In this document: positions 1 to 5,271 of the stretch, one piece after another
How the letters are laid out: each line of letters starts with the position of its first letter
Position numbering within the stretch: position 1 is the stretch's first letter
NCBI GenBank assembly: GCA_913061025.1
Contig: CAJXUJ010000096.1
Coordinates: 1 to 5,301, forward strand
From: an uncultured Actinomycetes bacterium
GTDB taxonomy: Bacteria > Actinomycetota > Actinomycetes > S36-B12
Reading direction: 5' to 3'
Length of the DNA stretch: 5,301 bases
The notes under the pieces: model-generated
Databases searched by the model: none
The model's input: only the letters and a program-made list of their open reading frames with translations
Told to the model about the DNA's origin: nothing
Program-made: the position numbers and the translations under genes

Positions 1-239
1 TCGATATCCCCAAGGTGGACATCCCGAAGGTCGACCTTCCTAAGTTTGACCTGCCTACGTTCGACCTGCCGAAGGTTGATCTGCCCAAGGTTGAGGTCCC
101 GGCGAGCGTCTCTTCGGTCGCCGACCGTGGTCGCGAGTTCGTCGAGGATTCGGTGAAGGTCGCCCACAGCCGCGCGGAGTCGTTGCGCAAGAACGTCTCC
201 GAGACCGTTGTTCTGGTCCGCGAGGCAGTGGGAGTCTGA
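1..239 (+). CDS. Pentapeptide-repeat protein, possibly HbhA-like (5' end outside window)
   Basis: This is the C-terminal part of a gene that begins before the window; the first complete codon is at position 3 and the stop is TGA at 237-239. The visible 78 residues start with about six copies of D-[IL]-P-[KT]-[VF], then EVPAS, then about 40 charged residues (from SSVADRGREFVED to the end) with a heptad-like look and no Pro or Gly until the last few residues, so helix or coiled coil is likely. No membrane segment is visible. The next gene is a DUF2516 gene, and in M. tuberculosis the heparin-binding haemagglutinin hbhA (Rv0475) precedes the DUF2516 gene Rv0476. On that basis an HbhA-like surface or filament-forming protein is a fair guess. 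The Lys/Ala-rich tail that lets mycobacterial HbhA bind heparin is absent. The GTG at 15 is in frame but is probably an internal Val, because the four codons before it (DIPK) already fit the repeat. Coding status is fairly sure; the family is not. Confidence 0.6.
   Translation, partial: DIPKVDIPKVDLPKFDLPTFDLPKVDLPKVEVPASVSSVADRGREFVEDSVKVAHSRAESLRKNVSETVVLVREAVGV
3..92 (+). repeat. Six 15-bp tandem units encoding D-[IL]-P-[KT]-[VF]
   Basis: In-frame units start at 3, 18, 33, 48, 63 and 78 and read DIPKV, DIPKV, DLPKF, DLPTF, DLPKV and DLPKV; a decayed seventh (EVPAS) follows. Each unit has one acid, one aliphatic residue, Pro, usually Lys, and one hydrophobic residue. Synonymous codons differ between units (gat/gac, ccc/ccg/cct, atc/ctt/ctg), so the DNA copies have diverged while the peptide pattern has been kept. 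The array may extend upstream beyond the window. Confidence 0.85.
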
Positions 240-264
240 TCCGCTGCACGAACATCGCTTCAAG

Positions 265-305
265 AATGGAGCGCCGTCCCTCGGGGCGGCGCTCCATTTG
301 TCTTG
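265..305 (+). terminator. Rho-independent-type terminator after the repeat-protein gene
   Basis: The arms AATGGAGCGCCG (265-276) and CGGCGCTCCATT (287-298) pair perfectly over 12 bp. The 10-base centre (TCCCTCGGGG) can add up to three more pairs. A short, imperfect T-rich run (TTTGTCTT) follows. The hairpin begins 25 bases after the TGA of the upstream gene and lies before the next start, so it most likely ends the upstream transcript. The weak T tract is usual in high-GC actinobacteria. Confidence 0.8.
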
Positions 306-332
306 CGGCACCCAGCAGGTAGCGTGGACGCA
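298..332 (+). promoter_or_regulatory. Candidate promoter for a leaderless DUF2516 mRNA
   Basis: A -10 hexamer TAGCGT at 320-325 fits the actinobacterial TANNNT pattern. Counting from it as -12 to -7 puts +1 at 332, the A of the ATG of the next gene. A -35-like TTGTCT (four of six matches to TTGACA) lies at 298-303 with a 16-base spacer. No convincing Shine-Dalgarno sequence precedes the ATG (only AGG at 317-319, 12 bases away). This combination is typical of leaderless transcripts, which are common in actinobacteria. It is inferred from sequence only. Confidence 0.5.
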
Positions 333-613
333 TGTTCGGGACAGTGCAGAACCTGGTGATCATGGCCCTGTGGATCGTGCTGCTCGGCCTTAAGGGATTC
401 GCGTTCGTCGAATGCCTTCGTGCGCCGACACAGGTGTTCCCGGCGATCGGCCGTCAGAGCAAGGTTCTGTGGCTCGTCCTGACCGGCTTGGGGCTCTTGA
501 CGGGATTGGTTCCCAATCTCACCCTGAGCCTGTTCGGCATCGCGGGGGCGGTTATCGCGCTGATCTTCCTTTTCGACATCCGCCCGCGGATCAAGTCGAT
601 CACCGGACGCTAA
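332..613 (+). CDS. DUF2516 family small membrane protein
   Basis: A 93-residue protein of unknown function that sits in the cytoplasmic membrane. A hydrophobic segment at about residues 6-26 is followed by a polar stretch (KGFAFVECLRAPTQVFPAIGRQSK, interpreted here as a loop) and two closely spaced hydrophobic segments at about 46-60 and 65-82. It ends in a basic tail (RPRIKSITGR). The Arg-x-Pro in the loop, the following K-x-x-W-L, and the D-x-R-P near the end agree with DUF2516, a family of small actinobacterial proteins that includes Rv0476 of M. tuberculosis. The ATG is the only start giving the complete first segment, and the -10 box placement suggests it may be the first base of the mRNA. 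The macro-domain gene starts 15 bases downstream and is probably co-transcribed. The family call rests on remembered family features and gene order, not a search. Confidence 0.8.
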   Translation: MFGTVQNLVIMALWIVLLGLKGFAFVECLRAPTQVFPAIGRQSKVLWLVLTGLGLLTGLVPNLTLSLFGIAGAVIALIFLFDIRPRIKSITGR

Positions 614-617
614 CGTC

Positions 618-622
618 GAGGA
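618..622 (+). promoter_or_regulatory. Shine-Dalgarno GAGGA supporting a TTG start
   Basis: GAGGA lies 6 bases before TTG at 629, just after the TAA of the DUF2516 gene. It supports TTG as the start of the macro-domain gene. The in-frame GTG at 644 has no comparable site and would cut into the first beta strand. Confidence 0.7.
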
Positions 623-628
623 CGAGCG

Positions 629-1168
629 TTGGCCCAGGCCTCCGTGATCGATGTAGTTCGCGGTGACATCACGCAACAGGACGTGGACGCCATCGTCAAC
701 GCCGCGAACTCCTCGTTGATGGGCGGGGGTGGTGTGGACGGCGCGATTCATGCGGCGGCCGGACCAGCACTTCTTCAGGCGTGCAAAGACGTACGACGAC
801 GCCTCTACCCCGATGGCCTGCCCACGGGTGCGGCGATCGCGACGACGGGTGGAGATCTACCCGCACGATTCGTCATTCACACCGTCGGCCCCAAGTACTG
901 GGAGTACGCCGACGGAGGCCGTGAGCTGCTTGCGGCCGCTCACCGAAACTCCCTTGCGGAAACCCAACGGGTGGGGGCTTCATCCGTTGCGTTTCCGGCT
1001 ATTTCCTGCGGCGTTTATGGCTGGAACCCTCGCGAAGCCGCCCCGATCGCGATCGAAGCCGTGCGCACAGCACTCGCGGATTTTCCAGACGTCCAGCGAG
1101 TGAGTTTCGTCTTGATTAACGACGACGCTTTCGACGCCTTCACCCGCGCGATCGAATCTGCAGACTGA
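629..1168 (+). CDS. MacroD/YmdB-type macro-domain protein (ADP-ribosyl / O-acetyl-ADP-ribose hydrolase)
   Basis: A 179-residue single macro domain, almost the same length as E. coli YmdB (177). Proteins of this class bind ADP-ribose and remove acetyl from O-acetyl-ADP-ribose, or ADP-ribose from acidic residues of proteins, in the cytoplasm. Visible motifs are VVRGDIT (residues 9-15, adenine-binding strand and Asp13), IVNAAN (22-27) and the glycine-rich MGGGGVDGAIH (31-41). Asn27 and Asp37 correspond to the catalytic Asn25 and Asp35 of YmdB. HTVGP follows at 84-88, and AFPAISCGVYG (121-131) forms the phosphate-binding loop with Tyr130. All residues expected for activity are present. TTG is taken as the start because of the GAGGA 6 bases upstream and because the N terminus then aligns with YmdB. 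It is probably co-transcribed with the DUF2516 gene and ends 7 bases from the convergent alaX-type gene. No ADP-ribosyltransferase partner is visible nearby. The family is near certain; the physiological substrate is unknown. Confidence 0.93.
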   Translation: MAQASVIDVVRGDITQQDVDAIVNAANSSLMGGGGVDGAIHAAAGPALLQACKDVRRRLYPDGLPTGAAIATTGGDLPARFVIHTVGPKYWEYADGGRELLAAAHRNSLAETQRVGASSVAFPAISCGVYGWNPREAAPIAIEAVRTALADFPDVQRVSFVLINDDAFDAFTRAIESAD

Positions 1169-1175
1169 GGTGTAG

Positions 1176-1907
1176 TTATTCGCCTTCTAGTGCGATGCGG
1201 ATTCGGCGGAATCCTTTGCCCTTGTTCTCGACCTTGAGAACACGCATCGCGCCGATCTGGTTGGTCGATGCCACGTGGGTCCCACCGTCGGCCTGCACAT
1301 CGAGCCCTGCGATATCGACGATCCGCACGATCTCGATGTTCTCGGGAAGAAGGTTCGTAGCGGTTCGGATGATGTCGGGAATCTCGAATGCCTCGGCGCG
1401 AGGGAGTTCGTAGGCGGCGATGGCACGATCAGCGGCCACCTCGACATTGCAGGCCTCCTCGACGGCCTCCTTGAAGCCGGGAGGTACTTCGTCGAGGTTG
1501 AAGTCCAACCGGCCGGTGAGCGGATCCATGTTTGATCCGGTGACAAGTGCGCCGAAATCGCGGAAGACCACACCAGAGAGCAGATGCAATCCGGAGTGGG
1601 TGCGCATCAGGGCGGTGCGGCGCTCATCTTCGATGGCCCCGCGCACCTCGGTGCCGACCGGGGGAAGTGGGTCACCCTCGGCTGGAATGAGGCGGATGTC
1701 GTCTCCACGCCGCGCGCCCTCGATGCGGGTTTGCACTCCACCCCACAGCAGCACGCCGTGGTCCGGAGGCTGCCCCCCGCCCCCGGGATAGAACGCCGAC
1801 CGGTCGAGGACGATGCCGTCCTCGTTGACGTCGAGGACGGTCGCATCCCACTCGCGCACGGTGGAATCGATCAGATCCAACCGTTCGGTGTGCGTGTGCG
1901 CGGCCAT
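1176..1907 (-). CDS. Alanyl-tRNA editing protein, AlaX-M type
   Basis: A 243-residue stand-alone homologue of the alanyl-tRNA synthetase editing domain; such proteins hydrolyse Ser-tRNA-Ala and Gly-tRNA-Ala to prevent mistranslation. The N-terminal beta-barrel part carries SAFYPGGGGQPPDHG (residues 37-51), the Gly-rich motif of AlaX-M and AlaRS. The metal site has H104 and H108 in RTHSGLHLL. The second metal motif reads QADGGTHV (206-213), giving D207-x3-H211 where AlaRS and many AlaX proteins have C-x3-H. No aminoacylation domain is present. The length suits AlaX-M, being longer than AlaX-S. The ATG lies two bases after the gpm stop (the junction reads TGATCATG), with GGAAAGG at 1914-1920 on the minus strand as its ribosome binding site inside the gpm end, so translation is probably coupled. 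It is the last gene of the minus-strand run. Family certain; editing specificity is inferred from the family. Confidence 0.9.
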   Translation of the reverse strand: MAAHTHTERLDLIDSTVREWDATVLDVNEDGIVLDRSAFYPGGGGQPPDHGVLLWGGVQTRIEGARRGDDIRLIPAEGDPLPPVGTEVRGAIEDERRTALMRTHSGLHLLSGVVFRDFGALVTGSNMDPLTGRLDFNLDEVPPGFKEAVEEACNVEVAADRAIAAYELPRAEAFEIPDIIRTATNLLPENIEIVRIVDIAGLDVQADGGTHVASTNQIGAMRVLKVENKGKGFRRIRIALEGE

Positions 1908-1909
1908 GA

Positions 1910-2671
1910 TCAGGCCTTTCCTTGGGCTGCGACGGCCGCAGCTGCAGTCGCAGCCGCGTCGGGATCGAGGTATTCGCCTCCGGGGACGATCGGGCGCATG
2001 TCCTCATCGAGTTTGTAGACGAGCGGGATCCCCGTGGGGATGTTGAGTGCCGCGATGTCCTCGTCGGAGATGCGATCCAAGTGCTTGACCAGGGCGCGGA
2101 GCGAGTTGCCGTGGGCCGCAACGAGGACCGTTTTGCCTACGCGTAGATCCTCCGCGACGATCACGTCCTCCCAATAGGGAATGAGTCGACGGACCACATC
2201 GGCTAGGCACTCGGTATCGGGACGAGCTTCTGGCGGCAGCGAGGCGTAACGCGGATCGAAAGTCTGGGCGAACGGATCATCAGGATTAATCGGAGGCGGC
2301 GGGACGTCGTAACTGCGCCGCCAGAGCATGAACTGCTCCTCTCCGAACTCCTCCAGGGTCTGCTTCTTGTCCTTGCCCTGGAGTGCGCCGTAGTGGCGTT
2401 CGTTGAGGCGCCAGTTTCGGCGGACCGGGATCCACATTCGGTCGGCGGCCTCGAGGGCCAACTGGCTGGTGCGGATGGCGCGGGTGAGCAGCGAGGTGTG
2501 AACCACGTCCGGGAGCACCCCTGCCTCCGCGAGGAGTTCGCCACCGCGGGTCGCTTCGGCTCGCCCCTTCTCGGAGAGATCTACGTCCACCCAACCGGTG
2601 AAGAGGTTCTTGGCGTTCCATTCGCTTTCGCCATGGCGGAGCAGGACGAGGGTGTACGGGGCGTTGGTCAT
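1910..2671 (-). CDS. gpmA: 2,3-bisphosphoglycerate-dependent phosphoglycerate mutase
   Basis: A 253-residue cytoplasmic enzyme that interconverts 3-phosphoglycerate and 2-phosphoglycerate in glycolysis and gluconeogenesis. LRHGESEWN (residues 11-19) contains His13, which becomes phosphorylated. Other active-site residues are Arg64 in TSLLTRA, Glu91 in LNERHYG and the second His, His187, in AAHGNSLR. NLFTGWVDVDLSEKG (22-36) and the acidic-Pro segment around 122-140 are typical of the cofactor-dependent form, as is the Ala-rich tail ending in QGKA. Length matches the family (about 250). The ATG has AGGA (2679-2682 on the minus strand) 7 bases upstream. It lies 18 bases after the ybjN-family gene and 2 bases before the alaX-type gene, so it sits inside the operon. 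The mycobacterial orthologue, gpm1 (Rv0489), also lies downstream of mshA. No missing catalytic residue was seen. Confidence 0.97.
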   Translation of the reverse strand: MTNAPYTLVLLRHGESEWNAKNLFTGWVDVDLSEKGRAEATRGGELLAEAGVLPDVVHTSLLTRAIRTSQLALEAADRMWIPVRRNWRLNERHYGALQGKDKKQTLEEFGEEQFMLWRRSYDVPPPPINPDDPFAQTFDPRYASLPPEARPDTECLADVVRRLIPYWEDVIVAEDLRVGKTVLVAAHGNSLRALVKHLDRISDEDIAALNIPTGIPLVYKLDEDMRPIVPGGEYLDPDAAATAAAAVAAQGKA

Positions 2672-2689
2672 GGGGCAATCCTGCCGGAT

Positions 2690-3211
2690 CTATGTGGGAT
2701 CGGTGAGGTGCCTGAAGGCGGCGAGGTTGTCGGTGGGCAATCCAGCCTGGATGCGCCACTCGTACTCGCGCTTGATGGCCGAGGCGAAACCGAGCTCGAG
2801 TAGTGAGTTGAACGCTCCGTCGGAGTACTCGCTGATGGCGCCGAAGATCCGGTCGAGTTCGTCGTCGTTCACCGCTTCCAAGGGGAAGCGACCCGTCAGG
2901 TAGATGTCCCCGTGCTGGTCGATGCTGTACGCCAGGCCGTACATCCGCCGGTTGCGTTCAAGAAGCCAGCGATAGACCTCGAGATCGTTCTCATCCGGAT
3001 GTCGAATAACAAAGGCGTTGACGGTAACGGTGCTCTCGCCGAATGCGAACGAGGCCGTGGTGGTGAGCTTCTTCTCGCCCGGTACCACAACGGCGAGTGA
3101 GTTCTCGTCGATGTTTTCGAAGGACAGTTCGTGATCGTGCAGGAACTTTTCGAGCGCGTCTTGCGCTGTCTGCCGAATCGATTTCCCCTCGGACGCAGAT
3201 TCCGGTGACAT
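2690..3211 (-). CDS. YbjN-family protein
   Basis: A 173-residue soluble protein of the YbjN family, which has a fold related to type III secretion chaperones; its function in actinobacteria is not established. Recognisable family features are the PGEKKL segment (residues 44-49), RHPDEN (70-75), YRWLLERNRRMYGLAYSID (80-98), GDIYLTGR (101-108) and FNSLLELGF (134-142). No signal peptide or membrane segment is visible. M. tuberculosis Rv0487 lies at the same place, directly after mshA. The ATG at 3211 was chosen because it falls four bases after the mshA stop. An in-frame TTG at 3232 would add seven residues and overlap the mshA end; neither start has a good Shine-Dalgarno sequence, so ribosomes finishing mshA may re-initiate here. 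The stop is 18 bases before gpm. Confidence 0.9.
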   Translation of the reverse strand: MSPESASEGKSIRQTAQDALEKFLHDHELSFENIDENSLAVVVPGEKKLTTTASFAFGESTVTVNAFVIRHPDENDLEVYRWLLERNRRMYGLAYSIDQHGDIYLTGRFPLEAVNDDELDRIFGAISEYSDGAFNSLLELGFASAIKREYEWRIQAGLPTDNLAAFRHLTDPT

Positions 3212-3215
3212 AAAG

Positions 3216-4553
3216 CTAAGTGGTTGCGGCAAGCGGGGTTACGCGCTGATCTGCGATCGCCGCGCGGTACGTGTCGAGGAGTCCGGCGGTGGTCTGCTCC
3301 CATCCGAAACTCGCGGCGTGGCTCACTGCGCCCAGGCCGAGTTCTTCGAGCCGCTGCGGGTTATCGGCGAGACGCGCGATCGCCTGGGCGTAGTGCCGGG
3401 GATCGTGTCCGTCAATGAGTACACCGCTGACGTTGTCTGCAACAGCAGTACGCAGACCGCCGACCCTGGCGGCGATGACCGGTGTTCCGCAGGCTTGGGA
3501 TTCCACGGCGACCAGGCCGAAAGACTCGGAATGCGAGGGGACCATCGTGACGTCTGCTGCGCGGTAGAGATCGGACAGGTGCTCGCGGGACGTGGGGGAC
3601 AGGAACGTGACTTTCTCGAGAACTCCGAGTTCACGGGCGAGGTCGATGAGTGCGGTCGGTCGATCCAACCCAGATCCCGATGGCCCACCGCAGATCACGG
3701 CGCGAACGGGGAGGTCGGGTCGATCGGCGGCGAGCTGGGCGAGCGCCCGCACTATGACGTCAGGAGCCTTCAGGGGCTGAATCCGCCCGACGAAGAGCAA
3801 CACAAATTCGCGTGCGTCCAGCCCGGCCTTCGAACGAACCGCCTCACGATCGGTGCCTGTGTAGTGCGGGGTGAACGTCTCGAGGTCTACCCCGGGGTGG
3901 ATGACGTCCACTCGACTCGGATCGGCCGAGTACAGATCGATGAGTTGGTTTGCCTCATCCTGGGTGTTGGCGGTGAGTCGGCTCGAGACGTCGACCACCT
4001 GTTCTTCACCGATGATGCGAATGCTCGGCTCTGGAGTGTCCCCCTCGGCCAGTTCGAGGTTCTTGACCTTGGCCATCGTGTGCATCGAGTGCACCAAGGG
4101 CAATCGCCATCTTTCGGAGGCGAGCCAGCCCACCTGACCACTAAGCCAGTAGTGCGAGTGGATGAGGTCGTACCAGCCCTCGGGCCGACTGGCCTCGACC
4201 CGCATGACTCCTGAGGTCATCGCGCACAGTTGGCCAGGGAGATCCTGCTTGACCAGACCTTCGAACGGACCCGCGGTGATATGCCGGACGAGCACTCCGG
4301 GAGCCAACTCGACGGTGGGTGGGAGCGCGGACGACGTGCCGCGCGTGAAGATCTCGACTTCGGTGCCCGCCTCGGCCAACCGTTTGGCGGTTTCCACCAC
4401 GTAGACGTTCATGCCCCCGGCGTCACCGGTGCCCGGTTGGTCCAGCGGTGAGGTGTGAATGGAGAGCATGGCCACGCGGGAGGGATTCCCATGGGCCGCA
4501 CGCTGCTGACGCGCACCTCGAGGGTGTTGCGGCAGCGGGTGGACGGTGGCCAT
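3216..4553 (-). CDS. mshA: D-inositol-3-phosphate glycosyltransferase, mycothiol synthesis
   Basis: A 445-residue GT4-family, GT-B-fold enzyme that transfers GlcNAc from UDP-GlcNAc to 1L-myo-inositol 1-phosphate, the first and committing step of mycothiol synthesis. HTSPLDQPGTGDAGGMNVYV (residues 33-52) is the MshA signature, including the Gly-rich loop near the donor phosphates. HSHYWLSGQVGWLA (132-145), GPFEGL (95-100) and VIHPGVDLETF (217-227) also match. VGRIQPLKAPD (255-265) supplies Arg257 and Lys262, which bind phosphate. PSHSESFGLVAVE (339-351) holds the E-x7-E motif (Glu343, Glu351), and ACGTPVIAARVGG (354-366) follows. Residues 1-25 are a poorly conserved extension, as in M. tuberculosis MshA. 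The ATG has GGGAG (4563-4567 on the minus strand) 9 bases upstream. It is preceded by phoU with a 43-base gap and followed by the ybjN-family gene after 4 bases. A possible stem around its start could affect translation. Confidence 0.97.
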   Translation of the reverse strand: MATVHPLPQHPRGARQQRAAHGNPSRVAMLSIHTSPLDQPGTGDAGGMNVYVVETAKRLAEAGTEVEIFTRGTSSALPPTVELAPGVLVRHITAGPFEGLVKQDLPGQLCAMTSGVMRVEASRPEGWYDLIHSHYWLSGQVGWLASERWRLPLVHSMHTMAKVKNLELAEGDTPEPSIRIIGEEQVVDVSSRLTANTQDEANQLIDLYSADPSRVDVIHPGVDLETFTPHYTGTDREAVRSKAGLDAREFVLLFVGRIQPLKAPDVIVRALAQLAADRPDLPVRAVICGGPSGSGLDRPTALIDLARELGVLEKVTFLSPTSREHLSDLYRAADVTMVPSHSESFGLVAVESQACGTPVIAARVGGLRTAVADNVSGVLIDGHDPRHYAQAIARLADNPQRLEELGLGAVSHAASFGWEQTTAGLLDTYRAAIADQRVTPLAATT

Positions 4554-4590
4554 CGCGTAAGTCTCCCGTAATCACGGGCGGTCGGCCACC
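4545..4590 (-). promoter_or_regulatory. Nested inverted repeats over the mshA ribosome binding site
   Basis: On the minus strand, GGTGGCC (4590-4584) can pair with GGCCACC (4551-4545), which begins at the G of the mshA ATG. Inside it, CCCGT (4578-4574) pairs with ACGGG (4569-4565) around a GATT loop, covering most of the GGGAG Shine-Dalgarno. The fold would hide both the ribosome binding site and the edge of the start codon. It fills the phoU-mshA gap and could also slow ribosomes or mark an internal processing site. It is a paper prediction only; at this GC content short stems arise by chance. Confidence 0.4.
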
Positions 4591-4596
4591 CCTGGT

Positions 4597-5271
4597 CTAG
4601 GCGCCCGCCTGATCCTCAAGCGAGACGGCCACGTACGGCTCCCCGGTGACGATCGTCACGACGCGCCTGGAAACGGAGACCGCGTGATCGGCATAGCGCT
4701 CGTAGAAGCGGGACAGGAGGGTGACGTCGATGGCTTCCTCCACCCCATATTTCCAACTGGGGGAGAGCACGATGGTGAAGAGTTCGCGATGCAGCCGGTC
4801 CATCTGTTCGTCGTGCTGGGCGATATCCGCGCACAGCGCGACATCCTTGGTCGCAATCACTGAACCGGTTTTGGACACGATTGCCTCGGCGAGGGCACCC
4901 ATCTCGGCGAAGGTGGCGCGCAGTTCTTGCGGCACAGCCACCTTCGGGTAGCGCATCCGTGCCTGCTTGGCCACGTGCTCGGCGAGATCACCCATGCGCT
5001 CAAGGGAACTCGAGATGCGGAGCGCACCGATGATCACGCGGAGATCGGTCGCGACCGGCTGCTGAAGGGCGACGATCTCGTAGCACCGCTCTTCGACGTC
5101 ACTGGCCAGGGTGTCGACCTTGGCGTCGAAGTCGATGACGGCCTCGGCAAGCGGAAGATCCGCATCCAGCAGAGCCTGGGTTGCACGGTTCATCGCCGAA
5201 CCCACGAGCCGGGTCATCTCGACGAGATCGTCATTGATGCGGTCGAGTTGTTCGTAGTAGGCAGCGCGCAT
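4597..5271 (-). CDS. phoU: Phosphate signalling regulator PhoU (PhoY-like)
   Basis: A 224-residue, all-helical cytoplasmic protein with two PhoU repeats. PhoU proteins connect the Pst phosphate transporter to the sensor kinase (SenX3 in mycobacteria) and keep the Pho response off when phosphate is plentiful. Each repeat has its metal-binding E-x3-D motif: ERMGDLAEHV (residues 91-100, Glu91 and Asp95) and ERYADHAVSV (191-200, Glu191 and Asp195). The N terminus MRAAYYEQLDRINDDL, the central ALQQPVATDLR (68-78) and SPSWKYGVEEAIDVTLLSRFYERYADH resemble mycobacterial PhoY1/PhoY2. Length is normal for the family. The ATG has AGGA (5278-5281 on the minus strand) 6 bases upstream. No pst genes are visible, as expected for actinobacteria, where phoU often stands apart. 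It is the first gene of the minus-strand run in view; its promoter lies at or beyond the window end, with only 30 bases visible upstream. Confidence 0.95.
   Translation of the reverse strand: MRAAYYEQLDRINDDLVEMTRLVGSAMNRATQALLDADLPLAEAVIDFDAKVDTLASDVEERCYEIVALQQPVATDLRVIIGALRISSSLERMGDLAEHVAKQARMRYPKVAVPQELRATFAEMGALAEAIVSKTGSVIATKDVALCADIAQHDEQMDRLHRELFTIVLSPSWKYGVEEAIDVTLLSRFYERYADHAVSVSRRVVTIVTGEPYVAVSLEDQAGA

Noticed and set aside
15..17. GTG at 15 as the true start of the first gene
   Set aside because: Codons 3-14 already encode DIPK, in phase with the repeat, so the gene continues upstream of the window.
260..751. 163-codon minus-strand open frame across the terminator, the DUF2516 gene and the macro-gene start
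   Set aside because: In-register with the DUF2516 gene, crosses a terminator hairpin, and its product is a polar, motif-free sequence.
629..1168. The macro-domain gene as the antitoxin of a DarTG-type toxin-antitoxin pair
   Set aside because: The neighbouring gene is a three-segment membrane protein, not a DarT ADP-ribosyltransferase, and the macro domain is a plain YmdB-like single domain.
1910..1960. Ala-rich low-complexity tail of the phosphoglycerate mutase as a novel extension
   Set aside because: An Ala-rich tail ending in QGKA is normal for this enzyme family, including the E. coli enzyme.
1275..2018. Two plus-strand open frames (1275-1535, 1584-2018) opposite the alaX-type gene
   Set aside because: Both are in-register antisense shadows, with no motif and no ribosome binding site of note.
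2393..2803. Plus-strand open frame opposite gpm and the ybjN end
   Set aside because: In-register shadow of gpm that runs across a gene junction.
3212..3232. TTG at 3232 as the start of the ybjN-family gene
   Set aside because: It would overlap the mshA end and has no Shine-Dalgarno. The ATG at 3211 gives a normal N terminus and a 4-base gap, although TTG cannot be fully excluded.
3913..3930. ACTCGG / CCGAGT inverted repeat inside mshA
   Set aside because: A 6-bp stem in the middle of a GC-rich coding region is expected by chance and has no link to a gene boundary.
3318..4214. A 298-codon open frame antisense to mshA
   Set aside because: It is exactly codon-in-register with mshA on the other strand. 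Such frames stay open in GC-rich genes because TTA, CTA and TCA codons are rare. The product has no recognisable motif, while mshA on the opposite strand is unmistakable.
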